Positions 1 through 8,283 are shown, counted from the first letter of the stretch. The stretch is 37,448 bases of DNA from an uncultured Oscillibacter sp. (GCF_900546705.1 NZ_URDP01000019.1:1-37448); one strand, 5' to 3'. Program-made: numbers and translations. Notes: generated from the sequence alone by a model not told the origin.

Positions 1-436
1 TGATGATCCGCTTGACATCCAGGCCCGCGATCTTGCCGGCGTCCTTGGTGGCCTGACGCTGGGCATCGGTGAAGTAGGCGGGGACGGTGATGACGGCCTC
101 GGTGACGGTGCTGCCCAGATAGGCCTCGGCGTCAGCCTTGAGCTTCTGCAGGATCATGGCGCTGATCTCCTGGGGCGTGTAGCTCTTGCCGTCCACGGTG
201 ACCTTGTAGTCAGAGCCCATTTCCCGCTTGATGGAAGAGATGGTCCGGTCGGGGTTGGTGATGGCCTGACGCTTTGCCACCTGGCCCACCATGCGCTCGC
301 CGGTCTTGGAAAACGCCACCACAGACGGGGTGGTGCGGTTGCCCTCGGCGTTGGGGATGACGACGGCTTCGCCGCCCTCCATCACAGCCACGCAGGAGTT
401 GGTCGTACCCAGATCGATACCGATAACCTTAGACAT
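1..436 (-). CDS. dnaK: Chaperone DnaK (Hsp70), 5' part only
   Basis: N-terminal 145 residues of the Hsp70 chaperone, which folds and refolds cytosolic proteins in ATP cycles with GrpE and DnaJ. The gene runs off the left edge of the window. Seen: the Hsp70 phosphate-1 signature GIDLGTTNSCVAV right after MSKVI, followed by the typical NRTTPSVVAF and VGQVAKRQAITNP blocks and the VITVPAYFTDAQRQAT block. The ATG at 436 has a strong upstream AGGAGG at 8 nt spacing. It lies 59 nt downstream of grpE with no terminator between, so it is the third gene of the hrcA-grpE-dnaK operon and should be under CIRCE/HrcA control. Identification is certain; only the C-terminal half is unseen. Confidence 0.98.
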   Translation of the reverse strand, partial: MSKVIGIDLGTTNSCVAVMEGGEAVVIPNAEGNRTTPSVVAFSKTGERMVGQVAKRQAITNPDRTISSIKREMGSDYKVTVDGKSYTPQEISAMILQKLKADAEAYLGSTVTEAVITVPAYFTDAQRQATKDAGKIAGLDVKRII

Positions 437-495
437 AAATGATTCCTCCTATTAGATCGAACAAATCGTATTTTCTGTATGTGAATGCCGCCCGT

Positions 496-1113
496 TCAGT
501 TTGCCACCTGAACAATGGCGTGCCGGATTACCTTGTCTCCCAGTGTGAAGCCCGCCTGGAACACCTGCGCCACCACATTCTCCTCCAGATTTTCATCTTC
601 GATGTGCATGACGGCGTTGTGCTTTTCCGGGTCAAAGGGCTGACCCAGAGCGTCAATTTCCTTGACGCCCAGTTTTTTGAGGATCTCCTGATACTGATGG
701 AAGATCATCTCCAGGCCCTTTTTGTGGGGCGAATCCTCGTCGCCCTCGGTGGACACCGCTCGCTCCAGGTTATCGTACACCCCCAGGAATTCCTTGATGG
801 TGTCTGCCTTGGCGTCCTGATACAGGTTGTCCTTTTCCTTGGCGGTCCGCTTGCGGTAGTTGTCATACTCCGCCGTCAGCCGGACGAACTGGTCTTTCAC
901 CGACTCCAGCTGCTTGGCGGCCAGCTCCGCGGCCTCCATCTGCTGCTGGGTCAGGGTATAGGTCTTTTCTTTTTCCTTTTTCTTCTTACCGCCCTTGGAT
1001 TTTTCCTCCGCTTTGGCGGTCTCGGCCGCTTCCTGCTCCGCCTCCTGCCGAGGCTCCTGCTGCGGCTCCTGCACCGGCTCTTCCGGTGTGGAGTTCTTAT
1101 TCTCCTCGCTCAT
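496..1113 (-). CDS. grpE: Nucleotide exchange factor GrpE
   Basis: 205-residue GrpE, the ADP/ATP exchange factor for DnaK in the cytosol. The first ~60 residues are a Glu/Gln/Lys-rich disordered tail (EEPVQEPQQEPRQEAEQEAA region), followed by a long coiled-coil helix containing YDNYRKRTAKEKD and a C-terminal beta domain with GVKEIDALGQPFDPEKHNAV and the closing GFTLGDKVIRHAIVQVAN, all classic GrpE features. Its ATG overlaps the hrcA stop by 4 nt, indicating translational coupling. Length is normal for the family. It sits between hrcA and dnaK as in most Firmicutes. Confidence 0.98.
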   Translation of the reverse strand: MSEENKNSTPEEPVQEPQQEPRQEAEQEAAETAKAEEKSKGGKKKKEKEKTYTLTQQQMEAAELAAKQLESVKDQFVRLTAEYDNYRKRTAKEKDNLYQDAKADTIKEFLGVYDNLERAVSTEGDEDSPHKKGLEMIFHQYQEILKKLGVKEIDALGQPFDPEKHNAVMHIEDENLEENVVAQVFQAGFTLGDKVIRHAIVQVAN

Positions 1114-2156
1114 TCCTTCGTATCCTCCTTTGGGGGTAATTCGTGTTTTCCGAACAGACGGGTCAGCCCCTCGGCAAAGCCGGTCAGCCGCGCCGCCACG
1201 GCGGCGTAATCCATTCGGGTGGGACCGACCACACCGATCAATCCCCGCATATCGTCTCCAATATCGTAACTCGCCACCACGACACTGGTATCCTTGAGTG
1301 CCTCGCTGACGTTCTCCGGTCCGATGAGGATCTTCATGGGCCCGTCGTCCGGCATGGGGAGGTTCTCCTTGCTGTCGGCCAGGAAGCTCATGAGCTCATG
1401 GGCCTTGTCGGCATCCCGGAACTCCGGCAGCTTCAAAAGCTCCCGGGCTCCCGCCGTGACGATCTCCCGCTGTCCGGCCTCCTCCAGGGCATCCGCCGCA
1501 TAGGAGACGGTCTGGGACAGCAGCAGGAAAAGCTGCGGCACCACCTGGTCGGCCACTGCCATCAGCCGCTGGTTCATCTCCTCCGGGGAGATGTTCACAA
1601 AGTGGGTATTGAGCAGCGTCACCAGCGTGGGCAGCTGATCCAGGTCCACCTTCAGCTGCAGCCGCAGCAGCTGGCTTTTCACCCGGCTGTCGCTCATCAT
1701 CATCACCACGATGCACTTGCGCTCATCCACCGGCAGCAGCTCGAAGCGGCGGGCGGAGAGCTTCTTGCGGCCCGCAGCCGTTACATAGGCGGGGTAGTTG
1801 ACAAAGGACGAAACCGCCTTGCCCGCCTGGGAGATCACCCGGTCCAGCTCCTCCATTTTTACCTGGAGGGCCTGGTTGATCTTCTCCGTCTCCGCCAGGC
1901 TCAGCCGCTGGCGCTCCATCAGCTCATTGACGTAGAGCCGGTAGCCCTTGGGAGAGGGGACCCGCCCGGCGGAGGTGTGGGGCTGCTCCAGATAGCCCAG
2001 CTCCGTCAGATCACTGAGCTCGTTGCGGATGGTGGCGGAGCTGACCTTGCCGCCCATCTCGGCGGCAATGGCCTTGGAGCCAACCGGCTCGGCGGTACGG
2101 ATGTAGTCTTCGATCACGACCTTCAATATATGCTTTTTTCGGTCTGTCAGTTCCAT
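1110..2156 (-). CDS. hrcA: Heat-inducible transcription repressor HrcA
   Basis: 348-residue HrcA, the repressor that binds the CIRCE operator and shuts off the chaperone operon when GroEL is free. Seen: N-terminal winged helix with TAEPVGSKAIA and SSATIRNELSDLTELGYLEQPHTSAGR, and a C-terminal GAF-like domain ending with IGVVGPTRMDY and a final VAARLTGFAEGLTRL helix. A longer reading from a TTG at 2177 is possible, but that codon follows CIRCE by only 9 nt without a Shine-Dalgarno sequence. The ATG at 2156 has GGAG 9 nt upstream and begins directly at the family's usual MELTDRKK start, so it is preferred. First gene of the hrcA-grpE-dnaK operon and autoregulated through the CIRCE just upstream. 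Confidence 0.97.
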   Translation of the reverse strand: MELTDRKKHILKVVIEDYIRTAEPVGSKAIAAEMGGKVSSATIRNELSDLTELGYLEQPHTSAGRVPSPKGYRLYVNELMERQRLSLAETEKINQALQVKMEELDRVISQAGKAVSSFVNYPAYVTAAGRKKLSARRFELLPVDERKCIVVMMMSDSRVKSQLLRLQLKVDLDQLPTLVTLLNTHFVNISPEEMNQRLMAVADQVVPQLFLLLSQTVSYAADALEEAGQREIVTAGARELLKLPEFRDADKAHELMSFLADSKENLPMPDDGPMKILIGPENVSEALKDTSVVVASYDIGDDMRGLIGVVGPTRMDYAAVAARLTGFAEGLTRLFGKHELPPKEDTKE

Positions 2157-2186
2157 CTCCTGCCGCTCCGGTTCCAATTTTCAGAT

Positions 2187-2213
2187 TTAGCACTCTTCTT
2201 CCCTGAGTGCTAA
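2187..2213 (-). promoter_or_regulatory. CIRCE operator (HrcA binding site)
   Basis: Perfect CIRCE inverted repeat: TTAGCACTC, nine-base spacer, GAGTGCTAA. It lies between the sigma-A promoter (2218-2246) and the hrcA start codon, covering the expected transcription start. HrcA bound here would block initiation of hrcA-grpE-dnaK. Confidence 0.97.
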
Positions 2214-2217
2214 AGTG

Positions 2218-2246
2218 AGTTTACCACCGGGGAAGTGCATTGTCAA
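2218..2246 (-). promoter_or_regulatory. Sigma-A promoter of the hrcA-grpE-dnaK operon
   Basis: Read on the minus strand: -35 TTGACA (2241-2246), exactly 17 nt spacer, -10 TAAACT (2218-2223). Start of transcription is expected inside or at the edge of CIRCE. Confidence 0.9.
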
Positions 2247-2309
2247 TGGATGGATATAAACAATTTGTGAACAAATCGCAATCGTTTTTTGAACTTTTTT
2301 TGCCGCGCA

Positions 2310-2344
2310 AAAAAACGGACCCGCCAAGGCAGGTCCGTTTTTCG
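2310..2344 (-). terminator. Rho-independent terminator after folC
   Basis: Immediately downstream of the folC stop: a hairpin with arms AACGGACCtGCC / GGCgGGTCCGTT followed by a run of T residues on the minus strand. It ends the folT-folC transcript before the divergently placed hrcA promoter region. Confidence 0.85.
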
Positions 2345-3616
2345 TCATAAGGTCTTTGCCGCGTCCTTCACCGCCGCAGCCAGGTACAGCGAGCCCAGGG
2401 CGCACACCACGCCGTCCCGGCCGGCAGCCAGCACCGCCGTCTGCAGCCCGTCCCGCACGGACGCGCAGGCGCACACGGGCACCCCCCGGGGCAGCAGCCG
2501 CTGACGCAGCTCCTCGGCCCCCATGGCCCGGGGACTGGCCGGTGTCACTGTCACAATGGCTTCCGCCAGGGGAACGATGGCATCCAGCATAGGCTCCACA
2601 TCCTTGTCCGCCAGCACGCCCAGCAGCACGGTCGCCTTCCGGCCCGGGAACAGCGATGCCAGGCTCTCGGCAGCGGCAGCCATGCCCTGGGGGTTGTGGG
2701 CCCCGTCCAGCAGCACCACCGGCTCCGCCGGGCGCAGCACTTCGAACCGGCCAGGCCATGCAGCGGCAGCAAGTCCGCGGGCCACCGCCTCCGGGGGGAT
2801 CTCCCAGCCCCGCCGGGCCAGGGTCTCCACCGCCGTAATGGCCACCAGAGCGTTCTTCACCTGATAGGCCCCTGCCAGCGGCAGCGTCAGGCGGCCGTAG
2901 GGAGCGCAGTCAAATTCCGCGCCGTCCAGAGACAGCTGCCGGATCTTCGCCCGGGAAAAATCCACCTCTGTCAGCGGCGCCCCCTGCTCCCGGCAGGTCT
3001 GTCGGATGACCGCGTCGGCCTCCGGGCAGCCGCCGTAGCTGACTACCGGACTGCCGGGCTTGATGATGCCGGCCTTGGCCCGGGCGATATCCGCCTGGGT
3101 GGGGCCCAGCAGCACCGCATGATCCATGCCCATGGCGGTGATGACCGCCGCTTCCGGCGGGGGAATGACATTGGAGGCGTCCAGAGCACCGCCCAGGCCC
3201 ACCTCCAGCACTACAATGTCGCAGGAGCGCTGCACAAAGTACAGCAGGGCAATGGCGGTGATCAGCTCAAACTCCGTAGGCGGCTCGTCCATGGACTCCG
3301 CCGCGGGGCGGACCTGTGCCGTCAGACGGCCCAGATCCTCGTCGGAGATCATCCGTCCGTCCACCCGGATCCGCTCGTGAAACGTCACCAGATAGGGGGA
3401 GGTGTTCAATCCTACCCGGTATCCGGCAGCCCCCAGCACGGCGGCAATCATGGCGCAGGTGCTGCCCTTTCCGTTGGTACCGGCCACATGGACGAACCGC
3501 AGCTTTTTCTGGGGATCGCCCAGCGCCCGCAGCAGCCGGCGCATCCGTCCCAGGCCCGGCGCGCGCTGCTGCCAGTGCTGTGCATGAATATAGGCAATCG
3601 CTTCCTGTCCGGTCAT
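2345..3616 (-). CDS. folC: Folylpolyglutamate / dihydrofolate synthase
   Basis: 423-residue Mur-ligase-family enzyme that adds glutamates to (dihydro)folate with ATP, trapping folate in the cytosol. Seen: P-loop HVAGTNGKGST at residues 43-53, then NTSPYLVTFHERIRVDG, the central VVLEVGLGGALDASNV block, GMDHAVLLG, and the C-terminal-domain motif LLDGAHNPQGM. The ATG at 3616 is chosen because it starts the family's natural N-terminus (MTGQEAIAYI) and has AGGAAGG upstream; upstream in-frame sequence is only an out-of-frame shadow of the next gene. It follows folT by 17 nt in one operon headed by a THF riboswitch, which fits a role in retaining imported folate. Confidence 0.96.
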   Translation of the reverse strand: MTGQEAIAYIHAQHWQQRAPGLGRMRRLLRALGDPQKKLRFVHVAGTNGKGSTCAMIAAVLGAAGYRVGLNTSPYLVTFHERIRVDGRMISDEDLGRLTAQVRPAAESMDEPPTEFELITAIALLYFVQRSCDIVVLEVGLGGALDASNVIPPPEAAVITAMGMDHAVLLGPTQADIARAKAGIIKPGSPVVSYGGCPEADAVIRQTCREQGAPLTEVDFSRAKIRQLSLDGAEFDCAPYGRLTLPLAGAYQVKNALVAITAVETLARRGWEIPPEAVARGLAAAAWPGRFEVLRPAEPVVLLDGAHNPQGMAAAAESLASLFPGRKATVLLGVLADKDVEPMLDAIVPLAEAIVTVTPASPRAMGAEELRQRLLPRGVPVCACASVRDGLQTAVLAAGRDGVVCALGSLYLAAAVKDAAKTL

Positions 3617-3633
3617 GGGACCCTTCCTTTCTT

Positions 3634-4206
3634 TTAACGCCGCTCCAGCAGCCGCTGACGGCGCAGCAGCTTCAGCATGGGAATGGCCACCAGGCCAATG
3701 AGTACTGCCGTCACCACGCCTACTACCAATCGCGCCGACAGGGCGCCCAGAATGTAGCCGGGGAAATAGTATCCGTAGAGCACGCTGTCCAGCCAAAGCA
3801 CCGGCGTATTGGCCAGGGTGGTCAGCAGTGCTGCCGCCACAGAAACACCAAAGTAGACGGTGGGGCGGTCCTCCAGATGCCAGCCGCTCCGGCGGGCCTT
3901 CAGGGCCGCAAAGCCAATGACGGCTCCCCGCAGAGCCGGAGGGATAAGCCAGAGCACCGTGGTGGCGGTAAAGCCGTAGGAGAGCAGCTGCTTGAGAAAC
4001 TCGCCGATGGCGGCGGCAGCGGCGGCCTCGCCCGGTCCGGCGGCCAGGGCCAGCACAGTCACCGGCAGAGAACCCAGGGACAGCTTCAGCGTCCCGATCT
4101 CCACAGCCATCCGGGCCAGGGGCAGATACAGGGCGGCCATGACGGCCACCCGGCAAAGGGCGTAGACGCCAATGCCTTTTGCGCTGGTGTTGTACCGTTT
4201 TTCCAT
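3634..4206 (-). CDS. folT: ECF transporter S component, FolT-like (folate)
   Basis: 190-residue integral membrane protein with about six hydrophobic segments and the S-component pattern GTLKLSLGSLPVTVLALAAG (ligand-loop region) and YYFPGYILGALSARL near the end. S components bind a vitamin and dock on a shared EcfAA'T energising module, which is not in this window (group II arrangement). ATG 4206 has AAGGAGG upstream with 6-7 nt spacing; a longer in-frame extension to 4311 would translate riboswitch sequence and is rejected. The folate assignment is inferred from two context facts: folC is directly downstream, and a tetrahydrofolate-type riboswitch lies in the leader. Sequence alone would only say ECF S component. 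Confidence 0.88.
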   Translation of the reverse strand: MEKRYNTSAKGIGVYALCRVAVMAALYLPLARMAVEIGTLKLSLGSLPVTVLALAAGPGEAAAAAAIGEFLKQLLSYGFTATTVLWLIPPALRGAVIGFAALKARRSGWHLEDRPTVYFGVSVAAALLTTLANTPVLWLDSVLYGYYFPGYILGALSARLVVGVVTAVLIGLVAIPMLKLLRRQRLLERR

Positions 4207-4282
4207 AAAAAATCCTCCTTCTGTTTCGGCAGTCCGTAACCGGAACGCCGCACAGAGGAAGGATCGCACGATTCCCATATGC

Positions 4283-4386
4283 GGCAGCGGGATGCGGCGC
4301 GCACACTGCAAGGCTCCTGCCCTTTCGTCCGGAAAACAACTCCCCGTTTTTCCGGCACTATTTCACACATGCGTGCCTACTCTGCC
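4283..4386 (-). promoter_or_regulatory. Tetrahydrofolate (THF) riboswitch, class I type
   Basis: Read on the minus strand, the leader begins GGCAGAGTAG and ends GCATCCCGCTGCC. The outer helix is GGCAG/CTGCC. Inside are a helix GGC-CGCA / TGCG-GCC and a perfect 8-bp hairpin CCGGAAAA/TTTTCCGG with loop ACGGGGAGTTG, directly followed by ACGAA. These landmarks and their order match the known THF-I aptamer (GGAGAGUAG..., loop with GGGAUGU.G, ACGAA, GCAUCCGCUCC), with a one-base change in the closing pair context. It sits between a promoter (4398-4426) and folT. Downstream, a CCTTC stretch (about 4257-4261) can pair with GAAGG of the folT Shine-Dalgarno, suggesting translational control. Confidence 0.87.
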
Positions 4387-4397
4387 TGAATGGTGCT

Positions 4398-4426
4398 ATC
4401 ATATCGCGTTCCCCCACAAAAGGCAA
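4398..4426 (-). promoter_or_regulatory. Sigma-A promoter of folT-folC
   Basis: Minus strand: -35 TTGCCT (4421-4426), 17 nt spacer, -10 TATGAT (4398-4403). The predicted start is about 5 nt upstream of the THF aptamer, giving a leader of about 185 nt. Confidence 0.8.
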
Positions 4427-4429
4427 TAG

Positions 4430-4469
4430 AAAAAGTTCCCCAAATCCTGAGATTTGGGGAACTTTTTTT
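4430..4469 (-). terminator. Terminator of the rnf operon
   Basis: Twelve-base-pair perfect stem GTTCCCCAAATC / GATTTGGGGAAC with CTGA loop, flanked by A-run and T-run. It begins 7 nt after the rnfB stop. T-rich flanks exist on both strands, so it may also stop opposing transcription. Confidence 0.93.
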
Positions 4470-4476
4470 GGCTTTT

Positions 4477-5355
4477 TTACTGCTCTGCCTTGGCGGCTTC
4501 GGCAGCAGCCTTGGCCTTTTCAGCCTGGGCCTTCTTGATTGCCTTGTACTTTTCCTTCTCTTCGGCAGTGGCGATGGGAAGGATGGCGTCACGGGGGCAG
4601 ACCTTGGTGCACAGCTTGCAGCCCTTGCACTTGTCGTAGTCGATAACGGCCACGCCGTCCACCACATGGATGGCGTCAAACTTGCACTCCTTCTGGCACA
4701 GGCCGCAGCCGATGCAAGAGTTGGCGCACACGCTCATGGCGGCCTTGCCCTTGTTCTTGTTGGCGCAGGCCACGTGCACCTTCTTGGAGGCGGGCACGGA
4801 GACGATCAGGTGACGGGGGCAGGCATTGGCGCAGGCCATGCAGGCGGTGCACTTGTCCGGATCCACCACAGCGGTGCCGTTGGGACCGATGGACATGGCG
4901 CCGAACTGGCAGGCCTTCACGCAGGAGCCGAAGCCCAGGCAGCCGAACTCGCACTCCAGGGGGCCGGCGGCCACCTTGGTAGCGGAGATGCAGTCCTTCA
5001 CGCCGATGTACTCATAGCGCTTCTTGGCAGCGGTACCGCCGTTGCAGCGGACGAACGCCACCTGACGCTCACCGGAGGGAGCCTCCTGGCCCATGATCTG
5101 GGCGATGGCGGCGGCGTTTGCAGCGCCGGCAGGGGCGCAGGCGTTGACGGGAGCGTCGCCGGCCAGAATGGCGGCAGCGCAGCCGGCGCAGCCGGGATAG
5201 CCGCAGCCGCCGCAGTTGGCGCCGGCCAGATGGCTGAGGATAGCTTCCTCACGGGGATCTTTCTTCACCTCAAAAATCTTGGAGGCGACAGCCAGGACCA
5301 GGCCGAACACAGCGCCCAGCACACCCAGCACAACGATAGCAGCAACAATATTCAT
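4477..5355 (-). CDS. rnfB: Rnf complex subunit B (polyferredoxin)
   Basis: 292-residue electron-entry subunit of the ferredoxin:NAD+ oxidoreductase (Rnf). One N-terminal membrane helix (residues 3-27) anchors it. A first cluster domain has GANCGGCGYPGC (Cys 48, 51, 56 plus a later Cys). The C-terminal part carries four further [4Fe-4S]-type Cys groups: about 135-149, 169-179 (CTACMACANACP), 210-224 (CIGCGLCQKEC) and 243-253 (CKGCKLCTKVCP). The last ~30 residues are a highly charged Lys/Ala/Glu helix. Last gene of rnfCDGEAB, 13 nt after rnfA, followed by a strong terminator. The domain order is that of clostridial RnfB. Confidence 0.97.
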   Translation of the reverse strand: MNIVAAIVVLGVLGAVFGLVLAVASKIFEVKKDPREEAILSHLAGANCGGCGYPGCAGCAAAILAGDAPVNACAPAGAANAAAIAQIMGQEAPSGERQVAFVRCNGGTAAKKRYEYIGVKDCISATKVAAGPLECEFGCLGFGSCVKACQFGAMSIGPNGTAVVDPDKCTACMACANACPRHLIVSVPASKKVHVACANKNKGKAAMSVCANSCIGCGLCQKECKFDAIHVVDGVAVIDYDKCKGCKLCTKVCPRDAILPIATAEEKEKYKAIKKAQAEKAKAAAEAAKAEQ

Positions 5356-5368
5356 TTCAAGCTCCTCC

Positions 5369-5959
5369 TTACCAGACCTTCAGGCCGGAGAATCCCATGA
5401 AGGCCAGGGCCATCAAGCCGGCGGTGACCAGAGCGATGGGGAAGCCCTCGAACGCCTTGGGATAGTCGGCGAACACCAGGCGCTCGCGGATGCTGGCGAA
5501 CAGCACGATGGCCAGCAGGAAGCCCAGGCCGCCGGTGATGCCGTACACCACGGACTCAATGAAGTTGTAGTTGTTCTGCACGTTCAGCAGCACCACGCCC
5601 AGCACGGCGCAGTTGGTGGTGATGAGGGGCAGATAGATGCCCAGAGCCGTATACAGGGAGGGCATGGACTTTTGCAGGAACATCTCGATGAACTGCACCA
5701 GGGCAGCAATGACCAGGATGAAGGCCACCGTCTGCATGTAGCCCAGGTCAAAGCGCAGCAGCACGAACTCGTTGACCACATAGCACACAGCGGAGGCAAG
5801 GCCCATGACGAACGTCACGGCGATGCCCATGCCCACGGCGGTATCGACCTTCTTGGAAACGCCCAGGAAGGGGCAGCATCCCAGGAACTGGGAGAAGATG
5901 AAGTTGTTTGCCAGAATAGCTCCCAGCGTGATGCTTAAGAGGGTATAGATCTGATCCAT
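5369..5959 (-). CDS. rnfA: Rnf complex subunit A
   Basis: 196-residue membrane subunit with six predicted transmembrane segments, a structural homologue of RnfE with opposite topology. Family marks seen: NNFIFSQFLGCCPFLGVSKK at residues 19-38, with the Cys pair that helps carry an intramembrane iron-sulfur cluster, and TNCAVLGVVLLNV in the second half, giving the matching Cys. The ATG overlaps the rnfE stop by one base. Together RnfA and RnfE pass electrons across the membrane. Confidence 0.97.
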   Translation of the reverse strand: MDQIYTLLSITLGAILANNFIFSQFLGCCPFLGVSKKVDTAVGMGIAVTFVMGLASAVCYVVNEFVLLRFDLGYMQTVAFILVIAALVQFIEMFLQKSMPSLYTALGIYLPLITTNCAVLGVVLLNVQNNYNFIESVVYGITGGLGFLLAIVLFASIRERLVFADYPKAFEGFPIALVTAGLMALAFMGFSGLKVW

Positions 5960-6597
5960 TATTTGCTCTCCTCCTTATTCTTCTTGGGTCTGGCCAGCGC
6001 CCACTGCATGGCGGCGATCAGGCAGGCCAGCACCAGGAAGCCGCCTACCGGCAGCGTCAGCATGCCGGCCGGGAACTGGGAGGGAATGATCTGGATGCCC
6101 TTGCCGTCCACGCCCAGCAGGCCGCCGCCGAAGGTGCCGGCGCCCAGCAGCTCACGGATGATGCACATAATCAGCAGAACCACGGTGTAGCCAATGCCCT
6201 GGAAGATGCCGTCAAAGAAAGAGGCAGCCACGCCGTTCTTGTAGGAGAAGGACTCCGCACGGCCCAGGATGATGCAGTTCACCACGATCAGGGGAATGAA
6301 CACACCCAGGGAGGAGGACAGCGCCGGAACGAATGCCTGGATCAGCAGGTCCACGCAGGTCACGAAGCCGGCGATGACCACGATGAACATGGCGATACGG
6401 ATCTTATCGGGCACGATCTTGCGGATGGCGGAGATGATGACGTTGGACAGCGTCAAAATCACCGTAACGGCGACGCCCATGCCCAGGCCGTTGAAGAAGG
6501 AGGTGGTGATGGCCATGGTGGAGCACATACCCAGCACCTGCACCAGAACGGGGTTCTGGGTCAGGAGGCCCTCCATAAACTGTTTCTTTATATTCAT
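5959..6597 (-). CDS. rnfE: Rnf complex subunit E
   Basis: 212-residue membrane subunit, paralogue of RnfA. Seen: NPVLVQVLGMCSTMAITTS near the N-terminus (cluster Cys), six hydrophobic spans and VNCIILGRAESFSYKN in the middle (second cluster Cys). The start ATG 6597 follows GGGAGGA, 19 nt after the rnfG stop. An in-frame upstream extension to 6702 overlaps rnfG and lacks family similarity, so it is rejected. The C-terminus ends in a short Lys/Glu tail. Confidence 0.96.
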   Translation of the reverse strand: MNIKKQFMEGLLTQNPVLVQVLGMCSTMAITTSFFNGLGMGVAVTVILTLSNVIISAIRKIVPDKIRIAMFIVVIAGFVTCVDLLIQAFVPALSSSLGVFIPLIVVNCIILGRAESFSYKNGVAASFFDGIFQGIGYTVVLLIMCIIRELLGAGTFGGGLLGVDGKGIQIIPSQFPAGMLTLPVGGFLVLACLIAAMQWALARPKKNKEESK

Positions 6598-6616
6598 AAT
6601 GTTGCGTCCTCCCTTC

Positions 6617-7249
6617 TCAGCCCATGACGGAAGCCACGGCCAGCGCAGCGTTGACGCCGGTGGTAACGCCTCTGGTGGACACAGTGGCGCCGGAGATGGC
6701 ATCCACGTTGCTGCCCACGGTCAGGGGCATATCGGCCGCAGTCTTACCCTGGAACTGATCCAGAACAGGCACGCCGCTGGCCAGAGGTTCGTTGTTCATG
6801 ACCTTGGAGCCGATGCCCGCGGTCTCGGAGTTGTCCACGATGGAAACGCCGGTGACGGTGCCTTCACCGTCCACGCCCACCATCATCTCGATGTTGCCCT
6901 GAGAGCCGGAGGAGACGATCTTGAGGGCATAGCCGTCGCTCTCACCGTTCACGGTGACAGCATAGGCCTCGGTCAGGGTAGCGCCGGCGGAAGTGGCCGC
7001 GGCGGTCATGTCGTCGGTCAGCTCCAGCGGATCGGAGAACTCGCTGCTCTCGGGATCGGCCACAACCTTCTTCATAGCCGCTTCGGTGTTGGCCTTGTTG
7101 ATATCGGCGATGGGGCCCTCAGTCACGCTGTTGACCCAGCCCAGGGCGCCGGCCACAACCACGCAGGTTATAAACAGTGTCACGGTCAGCTTGATGATGT
7201 ACTTAGGGTCCATATCGACCTTTTCCTTGCTCTTCACTTCGGTACTCAT
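6617..7249 (-). CDS. rnfG: Rnf complex subunit G (covalent FMN)
   Basis: 210-residue periplasm-side/outer-face flavoprotein subunit with one N-terminal membrane helix (residues ~19-38). Near the C-terminus is DAISGAT (Asp183-Thr189), matching the Dxx(S/T)GAT target of the flavin transferase ApbE, so Thr189 should carry FMN through a phosphoester bond. The FMN-binding fold core GVDGEGTVTGVSIVDNSETAGIGSK is clear. No apbE gene is in the window. It overlaps rnfD by 4 nt. Confidence 0.97.
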   Translation of the reverse strand: MSTEVKSKEKVDMDPKYIIKLTVTLFITCVVVAGALGWVNSVTEGPIADINKANTEAAMKKVVADPESSEFSDPLELTDDMTAAATSAGATLTEAYAVTVNGESDGYALKIVSSGSQGNIEMMVGVDGEGTVTGVSIVDNSETAGIGSKVMNNEPLASGVPVLDQFQGKTAADMPLTVGSNVDAISGATVSTRGVTTGVNAALAVASVMG

Positions 7250-8283
7250 TTCGCGGCCGCCTCCTTCTTATCGGATTTTACGACGCCAAAACGAGTGGGC
7301 TTGGTGTACTTATCGATCAGAGCCACGCACAGGTTCATGACCATGATGGAGTAGCAGACGCCTTCGTTATAGGAGCCAAAGTAACGGATGAACACGGTGA
7401 ACAGGCCGCAGCCGATGCCGAAGATCAGCTGGCCCTTCTTGGTGACGGGAGAGGTGGCATAGTCGGTAGCCATGAAGAACGCGCCCAGCATGAGGCCGCC
7501 GCCGAAGATGCTGTAGAGCATCCACTCCAGGTTGCTGCCGGCCTTGGGGAACAGGAAGGTCAGCACAGCCACGGTGGCGATGTAGCCCACGGGGGTCTGC
7601 CAGTTGATGACCTTGCGCCAGATCAGGTACACGCCGCCCAGCAGCAGGCACAGAGCGGAAACCTCGCCCAGGGAGCCGCCGATGTTGCCCAGGAACATGT
7701 CGGTGACGGAGTACTTGCCCGTCAGCTCGGCAAAGCTGGCAGCCACAGCGTCGCCGGAGCCCTTCATGAAGGACAGCGGGGTGGCGGAGGTGATGATGTC
7801 CGCGGTGGAGCCCATCAGGGGAGCCTTGTTGGCAGCGGGGTCAATCCAGGTAGTCATGACGCCGGCGTAGCTGCCCAGCAGGAACGCACGGCCGGCCAGA
7901 GCGGGGTTGACAAAGTTCTTGCCGATGCCGCCGAAGAGCTGCTTGACCACAACGATGGAGAAGAAGCCGCCGATGAGGATCATCCAGTAGGGGGTGGTCA
8001 CGGGGCAGACAAACGCCAGCAGCATACCGGTGACCACGGCGGAGAGGTCGCCCACGGACTCGGGCTTGTGCATGAGCTTACGGTACAGCCACTCCCAGAA
8101 CATGCAGCCCACCACGGAGACAACCGTCAGCGTCAGGGCCTTGAAGCCGAACATCCACACAGCCCAGAGCAGGGCGGGGAGCATGGCCACGATCACATCC
8201 AGCATGATGGAGCGGGTATTCTCCGCGGCACGGATGTGGGGGGAAGAAGTGGCAATGAGTTTTAAATTCTTGTAATCCGTCAT
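7246..8283 (-). CDS. rnfD: Rnf complex subunit D (covalent FMN)
   Basis: 345-residue polytopic membrane subunit (about nine to ten spans) homologous to NqrB. Family marks: SSPHIRAAENTRSIMLDVI at the N-terminus and KNFVNPALAGRAFL. The likely flavinylation site is DIITSAT (Asp162-Thr168), a variant of Dxx(S/T)GAT with Ser in place of Gly; covalent FMN on Thr168 is known for the family and inferred here. RnfD is thought to form part of the ion path. It overlaps rnfC by 4 nt (ATGA type), showing tight coupling. Confidence 0.97.
   Translation of the reverse strand: MTDYKNLKLIATSSPHIRAAENTRSIMLDVIVAMLPALLWAVWMFGFKALTLTVVSVVGCMFWEWLYRKLMHKPESVGDLSAVVTGMLLAFVCPVTTPYWMILIGGFFSIVVVKQLFGGIGKNFVNPALAGRAFLLGSYAGVMTTWIDPAANKAPLMGSTADIITSATPLSFMKGSGDAVAASFAELTGKYSVTDMFLGNIGGSLGEVSALCLLLGGVYLIWRKVINWQTPVGYIATVAVLTFLFPKAGSNLEWMLYSIFGGGLMLGAFFMATDYATSPVTKKGQLIFGIGCGLFTVFIRYFGSYNEGVCYSIMVMNLCVALIDKYTKPTRFGVVKSDKKEAAAK

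Noticed and set aside
2157..2177. TTG start adding seven residues to HrcA
   Set aside because: No ribosome site; CIRCE sits directly upstream and the family normally starts at the ATG at 2156.
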